Source: Anaerobium acetethylicum
GTDB taxonomy: Bacteria > Bacillota > Clostridia > Lachnospirales > Lachnospiraceae
Direction: 5' to 3'
Assembly (NCBI RefSeq): GCF_900096945.1
Contig: NZ_FMKA01000015.1
Location: forward strand, 31,254 to 95,253
Length of the DNA stretch: 64,000 nt
Part shown: piece after piece, positions 17,494 through 25,884 of the stretch
How the letters are laid out: each line of letters begins with the position of its first letter
How positions within the stretch are numbered: the first letter of the stretch is position 1
Notes under the pieces: generated by a model
The model's database searches: none
What the model saw: the letters and a program-made list of their open reading frames with translations, nothing else
Told to the model about the DNA's origin: nothing
Translations under genes and position numbers: made by a program

Positions 17494-17523
17494 AAGGGAC
17501 TATCCGTTTCCATCCCTTTTTTT
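17494..17523 (+). terminator. Terminator after fic gene
   Basis: A short stem GAAGGGA/TCCCTTTT with an 11-base loop, followed by a seven-T run. It lies 62 bases after the Fic stop. Confidence 0.55.
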
Positions 17524-17553
17524 GTATGTTAAAATGAAATTCATAAGAAAAAT

Positions 17554-17622
17554 GGTACCTGACACCATAAACTGCAGTTTATGGTGTCAGGTACCAAAAT
17601 TATGGTGTCAGGTACCAAAATT
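17554..17622. repeat. 42-bp perfect palindrome, copy 3, with extra half-site
   Basis: 17554-17595 is identical to copy 2 (centre AACTGCAGTT). The right arm is then repeated: ATGGTGTCAGGTACC plus AAAATT occurs at 17581-17601 and again directly at 17602-17622. Confidence 0.95.
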
Positions 17623-17623
17623 T

Positions 17624-17647
17624 GTGCTCTGCCATAAGGCAGAGCAC
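17624..17647. repeat. 10-bp stem hairpin
   Basis: GTGCTCTGCC-ATAA-GGCAGAGCAC is a perfect hairpin directly after palindrome copy 3 and before the galM relic. No U run follows, so its role is unclear. Confidence 0.7.
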
Positions 17648-17687
17648 TTGCTTAATTATTGAGTGTAAATTGCTAATTTTCGGAATC

Positions 17688-18037
17688 AATACTAAATATG
17701 GGCTGCAGATGAGTGTGACAAATCATGGAGCAATTTTAATGAATTTATTAAGTACAGGATCGGAACTGTCAGGCTGATTGCTGCAGTATATGAGCAGAAA
17801 AGTGGAAGAAAAATGGAGGTTTTCTCAGATCTTCCAGGGGTTCAGTTCTATTCGGGAAACTTTTTGAAAGGCGAAAAAGGGAAGAATGGTGCTATATATG
17901 AAAAAAGACAAGGCTTTTGCCTTGAAACCCAATATTTCCCCAATGCCATTCGTGTAGGCCATTTCCTTTCTTCAATCCTGAAGAAAGATAAGGAATACCA
18001 TTCAAGAACGATTTATAAATTTGGAATGGATATCTAA
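17688..18037 (+). pseudogene. galM (aldose 1-epimerase) deletion relic
   Basis: Two pieces of galactose mutarotase are joined. In one frame, 17688-17750 reads TKYGLQMSVTNHGAILMNLL, the N-terminal strand block of GalM. In another frame, 17771-18037 reads VYEQKSGRKMEVFSDLPGVQ onward through GFCLETQYFPNAIRVG to YKFGMDI, the C-terminal block including the usual catalytic-glutamate region (GFCLETQ). Roughly 230 internal codons are missing and the frames differ. An ATG at 17813 could express a 74-residue tail, unlikely to be functional. Confidence 0.85.
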
Positions 18038-18049
18038 AGAGGTAAATAA

Positions 18050-18118
18050 GTGGAAGAACATGCTGACGAAACTCTTGCCAAATGGTTGAAATTTGTATAT
18101 AATGCACAAAAACAATAA
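18050..18118 (+). other. 22-codon open frame after galM relic
   Basis: A GTG 8 bases after AGAGG opens a 22-residue frame (VEEHADETLAKWLKFVYNAQ then KQ) before TAA. Its composition resembles the C-terminal end of Rpn/PD-(D/E)XK transposase-like proteins. It could be a relic or a small peptide; I cannot decide. Confidence 0.3.
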
Positions 18119-18162
18119 GTATAAAACATATAAAACGGCGAAACGAACATAACTCAACTAAA

Positions 18163-18209
18163 AACATGACATATGTCATGTTGATAATCGCCCGGAACAA
18201 GTATACTGT
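18163..18209 (+). promoter_or_regulatory. 20-bp palindrome over promoter of Crp/Fnr-type gene
   Basis: A perfect 20-bp palindrome AACATGACATATGTCATGTT (18163-18182) overlaps TTGATA (18181-18186). TATACT follows at 18202-18207; a 15-base spacer is short, and TACTGT at 18204 would give 17. A dyad over the -35 is typical of a repressor or autoregulatory site, plausibly for the Crp/Fnr-type protein encoded next. Confidence 0.6.
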
Positions 18210-18232
18210 AAACAATCGAGAGGGAAAAATGC

Positions 18233-18904
18233 ATGAGCTCAATGAACAAAGAAGAACTAATGAAAGAGTACACAGTAGCTGGAGAATGGATTGCTGGGAT
18301 GGCACAGTCCTATTTAGATCAATGCAAATTATTGAAGATACAAAAAGGTGAAACTATTTTTCGTGGAGGCAATGAGTTGCAATATGTTTATATTATCTTT
18401 CGGGGAACTGCTACGATATCCAGCAGCAATATAAAAGGTGATGAGATGAATGTGGTTTTTGCTGAACAAGGAACCATGATAGGAGAGGTGGAAACCATAA
18501 TCGGATTGGAGTGGCGGATATTCAATGCGAGTGCCTTTACAGAGTGTGTTCTTTTTGCGATTCCCCATGTGGTATTTAGGAAATGGAGTGATCAGGATGT
18601 TGATGTCTGCAGAAAATTGAACCACATGTTTGCACAGAAACTGTATAAAGTAGCGTCTGCGGCAGTGCATTATAATCAGGCAAAAGCCGAGATCCGATTG
18701 AAACTATTTCTCATTTACCATGGGGAAGGAAAGGTTAAAGAGACCAGAGAGGAATTGGCAAAGGTATGTGGAGTCAACGTAAGAACAATATATAGAATAA
18801 TAGAGAAAATGGAAAATGATGGTTTTATCAATATAAAAAATGGAAAAATTGAAATTACAAAAGCACATATTTCTAAAATGCAAAAGCGCATTGCGGAAGA
18901 ATAG
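18233..18904 (+). CDS. Crp/Fnr-family transcriptional regulator
   Basis: Regulator of 223 residues. An N-terminal cyclic-nucleotide-binding-like beta barrel (about 15-130, with ETIFRGGNELQYVYIIFRGT) is followed by a dimer helix and a C-terminal winged helix (ETREELAKVCGVNVRTIYRI). There is no N-terminal Cys cluster, so it is not an Fnr-type iron-sulfur sensor, and canonical cAMP-contact residues are not obvious. The ligand is unknown. GAGGGA with 8-base spacing sets the ATG at 18233. The palindrome in its promoter suggests autoregulation. Confidence 0.88.
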   Translation: MSSMNKEELMKEYTVAGEWIAGMAQSYLDQCKLLKIQKGETIFRGGNELQYVYIIFRGTATISSSNIKGDEMNVVFAEQGTMIGEVETIIGLEWRIFNASAFTECVLFAIPHVVFRKWSDQDVDVCRKLNHMFAQKLYKVASAAVHYNQAKAEIRLKLFLIYHGEGKVKETREELAKVCGVNVRTIYRIIEKMENDGFINIKNGKIEITKAHISKMQKRIAEE

Positions 18905-19087
18905 CAAAGTTTATTTTTTTGATACCCGCTAAGAGAGCAGTGAAATCAGAATCCCTATCCAGCGAGGCATAATCAATAACGGTGGTCATGACGGCGGTTG
19001 TTGCAGCTTCTGGACAAGGGATTTTTGACTGTAAAAACCGCAAACGACACATTGGAAATTTCCTGGTAAAGCAGTCAGAGCGACTAG

Positions 19088-19243
19088 TGCACTGACACAT
19101 TGATATCTTGATAAATAACTTGCCTTAGTTTCCATCTGCGGCGTTGTCGTCAATCAGCGTAGCCACCGCTACGCCTCATTCCTCCGTCTTGCAGAATGAA
19201 AACTAATTCAGCGTTATTTGTTTAAGTGTCAATGTGTCAGCAC
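19088..19243. repeat. 156-bp hairpin element with inverted ends
   Basis: The ends are inverted: ACTGACACATTGATA on the left against GCTGACACATTGACA read from the right. Inner arms also pair (TTAGTTTCCATCTGCGGCG against the complement near 19205), so the whole element can fold as one long imperfect hairpin. It is the only copy in this window and fills most of the gap before the PocR gene, even supplying a false ATG at 19234. Confidence 0.65.
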
Positions 19244-19278
19244 ACCAGAGTTATTACGAAGCGATAGGAGTAGGATAT

Positions 19279-20331
19279 ATGGAAACATCAATAAACCTGA
19301 AAGATATTTTTGACATGGAACAGTGGGAAAGTTTGCAGGATGCATTGGCACATGAGACTAAGATGGCGATTGTTATGGTGAATTATAAGGGAGAGCCTGT
19401 GACGAAGCACAGCGAATGCCATGAGTTCTGCAAGCAGGTCAGGAAGGATGAAAAACTGAAATCATACTGCCAGAGATGTGATGCCATAGGCGGATTCGAG
19501 GCTATGAGGAACAAGGGACCTTTTGTTTACAGATGCTATTTTTCCATTGTGGATATTGCCATTCCAATCGTAGTGAATAAACGATATGTTGGAGCTGTTA
19601 TGGCGGGTCAGGTCAGGATTCTGCCGGAAGAACAGGAAGAGGTGGAGGAGATCCTGCATCCCTCTAATCAGCGCCTGATTGATAGTAAGAAGGAGGAACT
19701 GGAGGAGCATTATAGTAAACTCCCGTTCCTTTCCCGTGGAAGAATCAGGGTAATTGCAAATATGCTTCACTATTTATGTAACTATCTCTGTGCAGAGTCA
19801 GCAAAAAAACAGGAGGCTATGGTTATTCAGAAAGCAGCTTTCAGCAATCAGGGGGCTATGGCTATTCAGCAATCAGTTTTCAGCAATCAGCTGGCATATG
19901 CGGAGGAGGATGTTGATGCGGGCTGGATTATTGATGCGGAGGTAAGCGAAGCGGGCGCAGGAAAAGATGAAATATCCAGCTACATGGGGAGCGGCTACGA
20001 TTCCTATCATGAAATCATTAAAAAAGTATTCCATTACATCTTCATGCATAAAGAGGAACGTCCTTCTCTAAAAGACATGGCGGATCACTGCCACGTCAGT
20101 GTGGGATATCTGAGCCACCTGTTTTCTAAAGAGGTTGGAGAAAACTATTCTGTATTTATACAAAGGTTAAAAATTGACTGGGCAAAGGCGATGCTGGAGA
20201 CTACAGATGTCGGAATTGCAGAAATTAGTGAAAAACTGGGTTTTGGCGATACGGGATATTTCATAAAGGTATTTAAAAAGCATGTGGGAGCAACTCCCCT
20301 GGTGTATAAGAATTACAGCAGGATAAAATAG
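19279..20331 (+). CDS. PocR-domain AraC-family regulator
   Basis: Regulator of 350 residues. The N-terminal PocR ligand-binding domain (about 10-165) has the Cys-rich segment HSECHEFCKQVRKDEKLKSY plus CQRCD, then IPIVVNKRYVGAVMAGQVRI. A linker with a tandem duplication is followed by a C-terminal AraC double helix-turn-helix (SLKDMADHCHVSVGYLSHLF). PocR domains occur in regulators of glycerol and propanediol use. Genes for glycerol dehydrogenase and dihydroxyacetone kinase follow, so it most likely activates them in response to a small polyol. The ATG at 19279 follows AGGAG; the longer frame starts in repeat DNA. Confidence 0.9.
   Translation: METSINLKDIFDMEQWESLQDALAHETKMAIVMVNYKGEPVTKHSECHEFCKQVRKDEKLKSYCQRCDAIGGFEAMRNKGPFVYRCYFSIVDIAIPIVVNKRYVGAVMAGQVRILPEEQEEVEEILHPSNQRLIDSKKEELEEHYSKLPFLSRGRIRVIANMLHYLCNYLCAESAKKQEAMVIQKAAFSNQGAMAIQQSVFSNQLAYAEEDVDAGWIIDAEVSEAGAGKDEISSYMGSGYDSYHEIIKKVFHYIFMHKEERPSLKDMADHCHVSVGYLSHLFSKEVGENYSVFIQRLKIDWAKAMLETTDVGIAEISEKLGFGDTGYFIKVFKKHVGATPLVYKNYSRIK
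19813..19890 (+). repeat. 39-bp tandem duplication in PocR regulator linker
   Basis: Two adjacent 39-base units, each containing GGCTATGG-TATTCAG and ending TTTCAGCAATCAG, encode EAMVIQKAAFSNQ and GAMAIQQSVFSNQ. The duplication is in frame and lies in the linker between sensor and DNA-binding domains. Confidence 0.9.
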
Positions 20332-20401
20332 TATTTTCGTGTTAATTAATAAACGAAGAGCATAAAATTACGATTATCCGAAATAAACGCAAAAAATCAC
20401 C

Positions 20402-20467
20402 ATGAAACAGTCATATTTCATAGCTCCGTCCTCTCATGTAAAAAACGAGCCCCTATGGTACGATAAT
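20402..20467 (+). promoter_or_regulatory. Activator-type promoter of gldA
   Basis: ATGAAACAGTCATATTTCAT (20402-20421) is an inverted repeat with 6-base arms. GATAAT at 20462-20467 is a good -10 but the -35 position (about 20439) is poor. A weak -35 with an upstream dyad fits positive control by the adjacent PocR-AraC regulator; this is inference. Confidence 0.45.
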
Positions 20468-20502
20468 TGTGCCGGCAGAAAAGAAAAGGGAGGACAACTG
20501 AT

Positions 20503-21639
20503 ATGAGAAAAGCTTTTATTTCTCCAAGCAAATATGTTCAGGGAGAGAATGAAATCGTAAATTTAGGATATTTTGTTCAGACATTTGGAGACTCTGCACT
20601 TCTAATCGCACATCCGGATGATGTGCAGCGCGTAAAGGAAAAACTGGATCAGACTGCAGAAAAGTTTAACGTTACATTTGTGGAGAGCGATTTTAAAGGA
20701 GAATGTTCCAGACAGGAAGTAAAACGCTTACAGGAATTGGCAAAGGAAAAGAAGTGCATGTGTACCATCGGATTAGGTGGCGGAAAAGCAATCGATACTG
20801 CAAAATGTGTTGCTGAAGGAGATGCTTTGATTATTGTCCCGACTATCGCGGCTACGGATGCACCGACCAGCCACTCGGCAGTTTTATATACACCAGAAGG
20901 AGCTTTTGATGACTATGCATACTTCAAGCAGAATCCAAGCGTGGTTCTGGTTGATACGACAGTGATTGCCAAGGCGCCGACCAGATTTCTTGTAGCCGGA
21001 ATGGGAGATGCATTATCCACCTATTTCGAAGCGAGAGCCAATGTGCAGTCTTATGCCAACGTGAATGCAGGTCTTCCATGCGGTTTCAGGGAAGGGCTCT
21101 GCGACGGGGCAAAAGGAACGCAGGCAGCATTTGCACTGGCGACCTTATGCTATCAGAACCTGCTGAAGGATGGTGTAAAAGCTAAACTTGCCTGTGACGG
21201 AAATGAAATTACTCCGGCGCTGGAAAACATTGTAGAAACAAATATCCTGCTGTCAGGAATGGGATTCGAAAGCAGCGGCCTTGCAGCAGCTCATGCGATC
21301 CATGATGGCCTTACCATTCTGGAAGGGACCCATAAATACTATCATGGTGAAAAAGTGGCATTTGGTACCCTGGCACAATTGGTTATGGAAAATGTACTTT
21401 CCGAGGAGCTTGAAGAGGTGCTGGGATTCTGTACATCATTAGGATTGCCTGTGTGCCTGGAGGATATCGGAGTAAGCGAAATTACAGATGAAGAACTTCG
21501 CGAGGTTGCTGAAAAAGCATGTATCCCTGAAGAATCCATCTATGCGATGCCATTCCCAGTTACTGTGGAAAGTGTCATGGCAGCGATAAAAACAGCGGAT
21601 GCAATCGGGAAAAAATATAAAACGACTGGACAGATATAG
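20503..21639 (+). CDS. gldA: Glycerol dehydrogenase
   Basis: NAD-dependent, metal-containing alcohol dehydrogenase of 378 residues oxidising glycerol to dihydroxyacetone. The NAD-binding motif GLGGGKAIDTAK is visible, then PTIAATDAPTSHSAV, and the metal-ligand regions GMGDALSTYFEA and LAAAHAIHDGLTIL with a later YHGEKVAFG histidine. The MRKAFISPSK start follows GGGAGG; the longer frame has no ribosome site. The DHA kinase gene follows 59 bases downstream, completing glycerol to dihydroxyacetone phosphate. Confidence 0.95.
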   Translation: MRKAFISPSKYVQGENEIVNLGYFVQTFGDSALLIAHPDDVQRVKEKLDQTAEKFNVTFVESDFKGECSRQEVKRLQELAKEKKCMCTIGLGGGKAIDTAKCVAEGDALIIVPTIAATDAPTSHSAVLYTPEGAFDDYAYFKQNPSVVLVDTTVIAKAPTRFLVAGMGDALSTYFEARANVQSYANVNAGLPCGFREGLCDGAKGTQAAFALATLCYQNLLKDGVKAKLACDGNEITPALENIVETNILLSGMGFESSGLAAAHAIHDGLTILEGTHKYYHGEKVAFGTLAQLVMENVLSEELEEVLGFCTSLGLPVCLEDIGVSEITDEELREVAEKACIPEESIYAMPFPVTVESVMAAIKTADAIGKKYKTTGQI

Positions 21640-21698
21640 TATCCTTCAGACGGATTGACAGCATAAATCAGAAATAAGGGAATGAGGAGAGTAAGAGC

Positions 21699-23456
21699 AT
21701 GAGAAAGATAATGAACCGCCCGGAAACTATGGTAATCGAAATGTGTAATGGGATTGCTATGGCTCACCCGGAATTGGAGTTTATTCCTAAATTTAAAGTC
21801 ATCAAAAAAAGAGAGATCAATAAAGATAAAGTAAGCTTGATCAGCGGAGGCGGCAGTGGACATGAGCCGGCCCATGCTGGATATGTAGGAAAAGGCATGC
21901 TGGATGCTGCCGTATGTGGGGATGTTTTTGCATCACCCTCGCAGGTGCAGGTATATCAGGCTCTCAAAGCGACAGCAAGCGAAAAAGGCACCCTGATGAT
22001 CATCAAGAACTACAGCGGCGATATGATGAATTTCCAGAACGCAGCTAATCTGGCATCGGAAGATGGAATAAAGGCAGATTATGTGAAAGTGGATGACGAT
22101 ATCGCTGTTCAGGACAGTTTATATACCGTCGGAAGACGCGGTGTTGCAGGAACGGTATTCGTACATAAGATTGCAGGCGCGGCAGCAGAAAAAGGCTATT
22201 CCCTGGAAGAGGTAAAAAAAGCTGCTGAAAATGCAAATGCCAATATCAGAAGCATTGGATTCGCATTCAGCTCCTGCACGGTTCCGGCTAAAGGAACACC
22301 TACTTTTGAAATTGAAGATGGCGAGATGGAATACGGGGTAGGAATTCATGGCGAACCAGGGATTCAGAGAGAGAAGATTATCAGTGCAGATGATCTTGCG
22401 CAGAGAATGGTAAGTGCTCTGATAAAAGAACTGAATGTTGTGGATGAAGAAGTTGCGGTGCTGATCAATGGATTCGGAAGCACTCCCCTGCAGGAGCTTT
22501 ATGTCCTGCATAACGCAGTAGCCCGTCTATTGAACGAAAAAAACATACCGGTCTACCGTACGTTCGTAGGAAATTATATGACGAGCATAGACATGTTTGG
22601 AGCATCTGTGACTTTTATGAAAATGAACCCGCAGCTGAAAGAATTGCTGGATGAAGAGAGTGATACCCCGGCAATGAAAGTGTCCGGCCATGTAAAAAGC
22701 GTGCCATATGTGGATATGCGTACTGAAAGTGAAGAGAACAAAGAAATTTCATTTGAGATGACGACCAATAAGGAATTTTCCAAAGTGGAAAGCCAGAAAT
22801 TCTCGTTATACAACGCAATCTATCTGATTGATAAAATGGGCGATTCCATAATCAAACATGAAGTTCCTTTCTGCGAACTGGATTCCTTTGCAGGGGATGG
22901 CGACTTTGGCATGAGCGTGGCAAAGGGATTCAAGCAGCTGAAACGCGAATGGAATGATATTTTAGAAAACCATGCCACGAATATAGGAGAATTTTTGGAA
23001 GCATGCTCCATGGTCATTATGGAATATTGCGGCGGTGCATCAGGGCCGATCTGGGGTTCTGCTTTCCGTGCAGCAGGTAAAAAAGCTGGTGACAGAAAAG
23101 AAATGACGGTATCCGAATTTGCCGATATCATACAGGCTGCCGTAGAAGGAATCCAGAAAACCGGGGAGCGCTCATTCGGAAGAGGAGCTGTGGTAGGTGA
23201 TAAAACTTTGATCGATGCGCTGGTTCCGTGTGCGGACGAGTGGAAAGTATCCGCTCAAAAAGGCCTGAGCTTCAAAGAAGCATTCGAAAACGGTGCAAAA
23301 GCGGCTGTTGAAGGTGCTGAGAAAACAAAAGAAATAGTTGCCCGTATGGGACGTGCTGGTACCGTAGGGGAAAGAAGCATTGGCCATCCGGATGCCGGAG
23401 CATTTGCGCTGGGCGTAATTTTTACAGAATTATCCCAGGCGATAATTGAAGATTAA
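21699..23456 (+). CDS. Dihydroxyacetone kinase, fused DhaK-DhaL
   Basis: Single-chain kinase of 585 residues phosphorylating dihydroxyacetone. The N-terminal DhaK domain (1-330) has the GGGSGHEPAHAGYVGKGMLD substrate loop and His217 in GVGIHGEPG, which forms a hemiaminal with the substrate. The C-terminal DhaL domain (about 370-585) has the Mg-nucleotide motif AGDGDFGMS (Asp400, Asp402) and GGASGPIWGSAF. DhaK and DhaL fused in one chain usually indicate an ATP-dependent rather than PTS-dependent enzyme, and no PTS DhaM gene is nearby. The DhaL motif has Phe where His/Thr is more usual. Confidence 0.93.
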   Translation: MRKIMNRPETMVIEMCNGIAMAHPELEFIPKFKVIKKREINKDKVSLISGGGSGHEPAHAGYVGKGMLDAAVCGDVFASPSQVQVYQALKATASEKGTLMIIKNYSGDMMNFQNAANLASEDGIKADYVKVDDDIAVQDSLYTVGRRGVAGTVFVHKIAGAAAEKGYSLEEVKKAAENANANIRSIGFAFSSCTVPAKGTPTFEIEDGEMEYGVGIHGEPGIQREKIISADDLAQRMVSALIKELNVVDEEVAVLINGFGSTPLQELYVLHNAVARLLNEKNIPVYRTFVGNYMTSIDMFGASVTFMKMNPQLKELLDEESDTPAMKVSGHVKSVPYVDMRTESEENKEISFEMTTNKEFSKVESQKFSLYNAIYLIDKMGDSIIKHEVPFCELDSFAGDGDFGMSVAKGFKQLKREWNDILENHATNIGEFLEACSMVIMEYCGGASGPIWGSAFRAAGKKAGDRKEMTVSEFADIIQAAVEGIQKTGERSFGRGAVVGDKTLIDALVPCADEWKVSAQKGLSFKEAFENGAKAAVEGAEKTKEIVARMGRAGTVGERSIGHPDAGAFALGVIFTELSQAIIED

Positions 23457-23551
23457 GCGGGAAAATGGTAGTTTGTGTATGTAACCAGGTATAAGGAATT
23501 CAGAAAAAAGATTTGCTCACTTTAGTTAATTTAACTTATGGAGGAATGTAT

Positions 23552-24817
23552 ATGAAAAAGATAATTGCTTTAACACTGAGCTTACTGGTTTTAATTGGTT
23601 CACTGGCAGGATGCGGTAATTCAGACGGTAAGGGTACGACAGAAACAAAAAGTACTGAAACTACAGAAGCTGGAACAGGTAAAGAATATGAACCATACAA
23701 GATTTCCATGATCACACAGCTGACCGGCGATAATACGTTTGGCGGAAATGAATATAAGAACGGTGCTGAACTGGCAATCAAGCAGCTTGGCGGCGAGATC
23801 AACGGGCGTAAAATCGAAATGGTTTTCGCAGACGGTCCTACTCAGGAAGCTACGTTGGCCGAATTTGAACGTTTATATAACAATGGTTCAAGAGCATTTG
23901 TAAGTGGTTATGGATGTATTGCTGACCGTGCGTTTGCATCCATGGTGGATGAGATGGAAGCTACATATTTAAGCCTTGCATGGGATGCTGACCTGATTCA
24001 GGGAGAAAGTGATTACTTCTTTAGGATTGGTGCCAATGTAACTGACTTTGCCAAAGGCGCAATTGAACAGGCGGCTAAGATTGGAGAGGACTATCTCAAA
24101 ATTCCTGCAGATGAGTTAAAAGTTGCCTTTGTGTATAACACGAGACTTGCTCATGTTATGGAACCGATGAAGGAAAAAATGGCTGAATTGGGAATAGAAG
24201 CAGTTGTATTTGAAGGATACCCAACAGATACCAAAGACTTTGTACCGATCATCACCAAGATGCAGAGTGCGGAATATGATATCTTCATCCCATTACAGGG
24301 TGTAACAGACGGAACACCTTTCCAGAAGAAGATGTTTGAGCTGAACTATACACCGCCTGTAACCTTCGGAGCTGGCGTATACTATGACACACCAATATTT
24401 GCTGAGCTTGGAGATGACATCACCAACGGAATCATGACACAGTCTTATACAACTCCTTATATTGCTGATGATGCGGCAGCGGGTATTAAAGAATTCAGAG
24501 AAGAATATGAACAGATCTATGGCCATGCTCCATTGACTCATGCACTCCAGGCCTACGGAGGAGTCTATATCTATGCGAAAGCACTCGAGAGTCTCGATCC
24601 TGCTGATTGGGATGATACAAAAAAAGTTGCGGCAGCAGTGAAGGCACTTGATTTGGATTTCGGAGAGCTTCCTTGGTATTGGGGCGTTAAATTCGATGAA
24701 CTCAATTCGAATACGAGGGCTAATCAGTTTATTACAAATCAGTGGATTGATGGCAAGCTGGAATGCGTATATCCAGAAAATTTAAAAACCCGTGATGCAA
24801 TTGTACCTTGGAAATAA
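23552..24817 (+). CDS. Liv-type ABC transporter substrate-binding lipoprotein
   Basis: Periplasmic-binding-protein type 1 (Peripla_BP_6) lipoprotein of about 421 residues with lipobox LAGCGN. The mature part begins YKISMITQLTGDNTFGGNEY, the amino-acid/amide-binding pattern, and continues with GAELAIKQLGGEINGRKIEM. The start is the ATG at 23552 after GGAGGA. It heads a complete importer with two permeases and two ATPases, behind glycerol dehydrogenase and DHA kinase. The ligand is unknown; the family also binds amides, urea and other small molecules, so context favours a small polyol-related substrate only weakly. Confidence 0.9.
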   Translation: MKKIIALTLSLLVLIGSLAGCGNSDGKGTTETKSTETTEAGTGKEYEPYKISMITQLTGDNTFGGNEYKNGAELAIKQLGGEINGRKIEMVFADGPTQEATLAEFERLYNNGSRAFVSGYGCIADRAFASMVDEMEATYLSLAWDADLIQGESDYFFRIGANVTDFAKGAIEQAAKIGEDYLKIPADELKVAFVYNTRLAHVMEPMKEKMAELGIEAVVFEGYPTDTKDFVPIITKMQSAEYDIFIPLQGVTDGTPFQKKMFELNYTPPVTFGAGVYYDTPIFAELGDDITNGIMTQSYTTPYIADDAAAGIKEFREEYEQIYGHAPLTHALQAYGGVYIYAKALESLDPADWDDTKKVAAAVKALDLDFGELPWYWGVKFDELNSNTRANQFITNQWIDGKLECVYPENLKTRDAIVPWK

Positions 24818-24853
24818 TGAACTGATTCAATAAAAAGTATGTTGATTGAAGCA

Positions 24854-24896
24854 GCAAGGCTGATAGAGAAAAAACAATCTGTTCTGTCAGCCTTGC
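24854..24896 (+). terminator. Stem-loop after Liv binding-protein gene
   Basis: GCAAGGCTGA and TCAGCCTTGC form a perfect 10-bp stem that extends weakly inward. It lies 37 bases after the binding-protein stop, without a U run. It probably protects the upstream transcript and lowers downstream expression. Confidence 0.65.
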
Positions 24897-24989
24897 ATGC
24901 TCAATGAAGAAATGCAAGTAATCTTTATCTTTATAGAAAGGAAACGGCATGATGAATTCTTTGATATTTTCATTGTGCAAGGTGACTAT

Positions 24990-25865
24990 ATGAATTTGTC
25001 AGCATATATAAATATTATTTTCAACGGTATTTGCATAGGAGGATTATACGGACTCACATCAAGTGCATGGTCTTTTCAATGTGGAGCCCTGAAGTTTGCG
25101 AACTTTGCTTACGGCGCCTCTTTAATGGCTACCATGTATCTTACGTATTTTGGGATTAGAGAATGGAACATACCTGCCTTTATTGTAATGCCTCTTATAC
25201 TCATATTTAACTTCGGCCTCGGAATGCTCATGAGAAAAGTACTGCTTAAGAACGAGAATCGTGGTACACAGATCATTACGACGATGGCACTGAATTTGAT
25301 TATTATCAACCTGGTTACATTTGTTTTCACAGGTTTTCCAAGAGATATGGCGTTACTTGAAAAGCGTTTGTATATAACGGAAACGATCAGTATTGGTGCA
25401 ACCCAGTTTACCGCATTCTGCTTATCGGCAGTTATACTGATTGGTTTTAATACTTTCCTGAAGAAAACATGGACCGGAAGGGCAATCAGATCAGTTGTTC
25501 AGAATCGTGATGCGGCAACCCTGATGGGTATTCAAAGTGAAAAAATACTGGATCAAGCATTTGCGCTAAGCTACCTTCTGATTGGGATATCGGGAATGCT
25601 TCTTATTACGATGTTCCAGGCGGAACCGAACTATGGAAACTATATTCAGACCATTGCATTTGTGGTATGCGTATCCGCAGGCCTTGGAAGTTTAAGCGGA
25701 GCGTTCGGAACGGGTATATTGGTCGGTGTGATATCCGCTTTAATACAGACATTATTAGGTTCACAATGGAATGATATCGTCCTCTTTGGATTGTTTATTG
25801 TCATCCTTTTAGTCAGACCAAATGGTATCTTTGTAAGTAAGAAGAATGTTGCAAAAACATTCTAA
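24990..25865 (+). CDS. Liv-type ABC transporter permease (LivH-like)
   Basis: Branched-chain-type permease of 291 residues with many helices, starting MNLSAYINIIFNGICIGGLYG, with the characteristic GRAIRSVVQNRDAATLMGIQ cytoplasmic loop and a Gly-rich last helix (SAGLGSLSGAFGTGILVGVI). The ATG at 24990 follows AAGGTGA. It overlaps the false upstream extension of the next gene and lies 19 bases from the true LivM start. Confidence 0.92.
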   Translation: MNLSAYINIIFNGICIGGLYGLTSSAWSFQCGALKFANFAYGASLMATMYLTYFGIREWNIPAFIVMPLILIFNFGLGMLMRKVLLKNENRGTQIITTMALNLIIINLVTFVFTGFPRDMALLEKRLYITETISIGATQFTAFCLSAVILIGFNTFLKKTWTGRAIRSVVQNRDAATLMGIQSEKILDQAFALSYLLIGISGMLLITMFQAEPNYGNYIQTIAFVVCVSAGLGSLSGAFGTGILVGVISALIQTLLGSQWNDIVLFGLFIVILLVRPNGIFVSKKNVAKTF

Positions 25866-25884
25866 TGGGGAGGAGGTAACAGCT

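Noticed and set aside
18873..19100. Minus-strand open frame of 75 codons between the Crp/Fnr-type and PocR genes
   Set aside because: It runs from the end of one gene into a hairpin element, has no ribosome site and resembles nothing I know; possibly a relic but unsupported.
19234..19278. ATG at 19234 as start of the PocR regulator
   Set aside because: It lies in the repeat element; AGGAG and the conserved N-terminus point to 19279.
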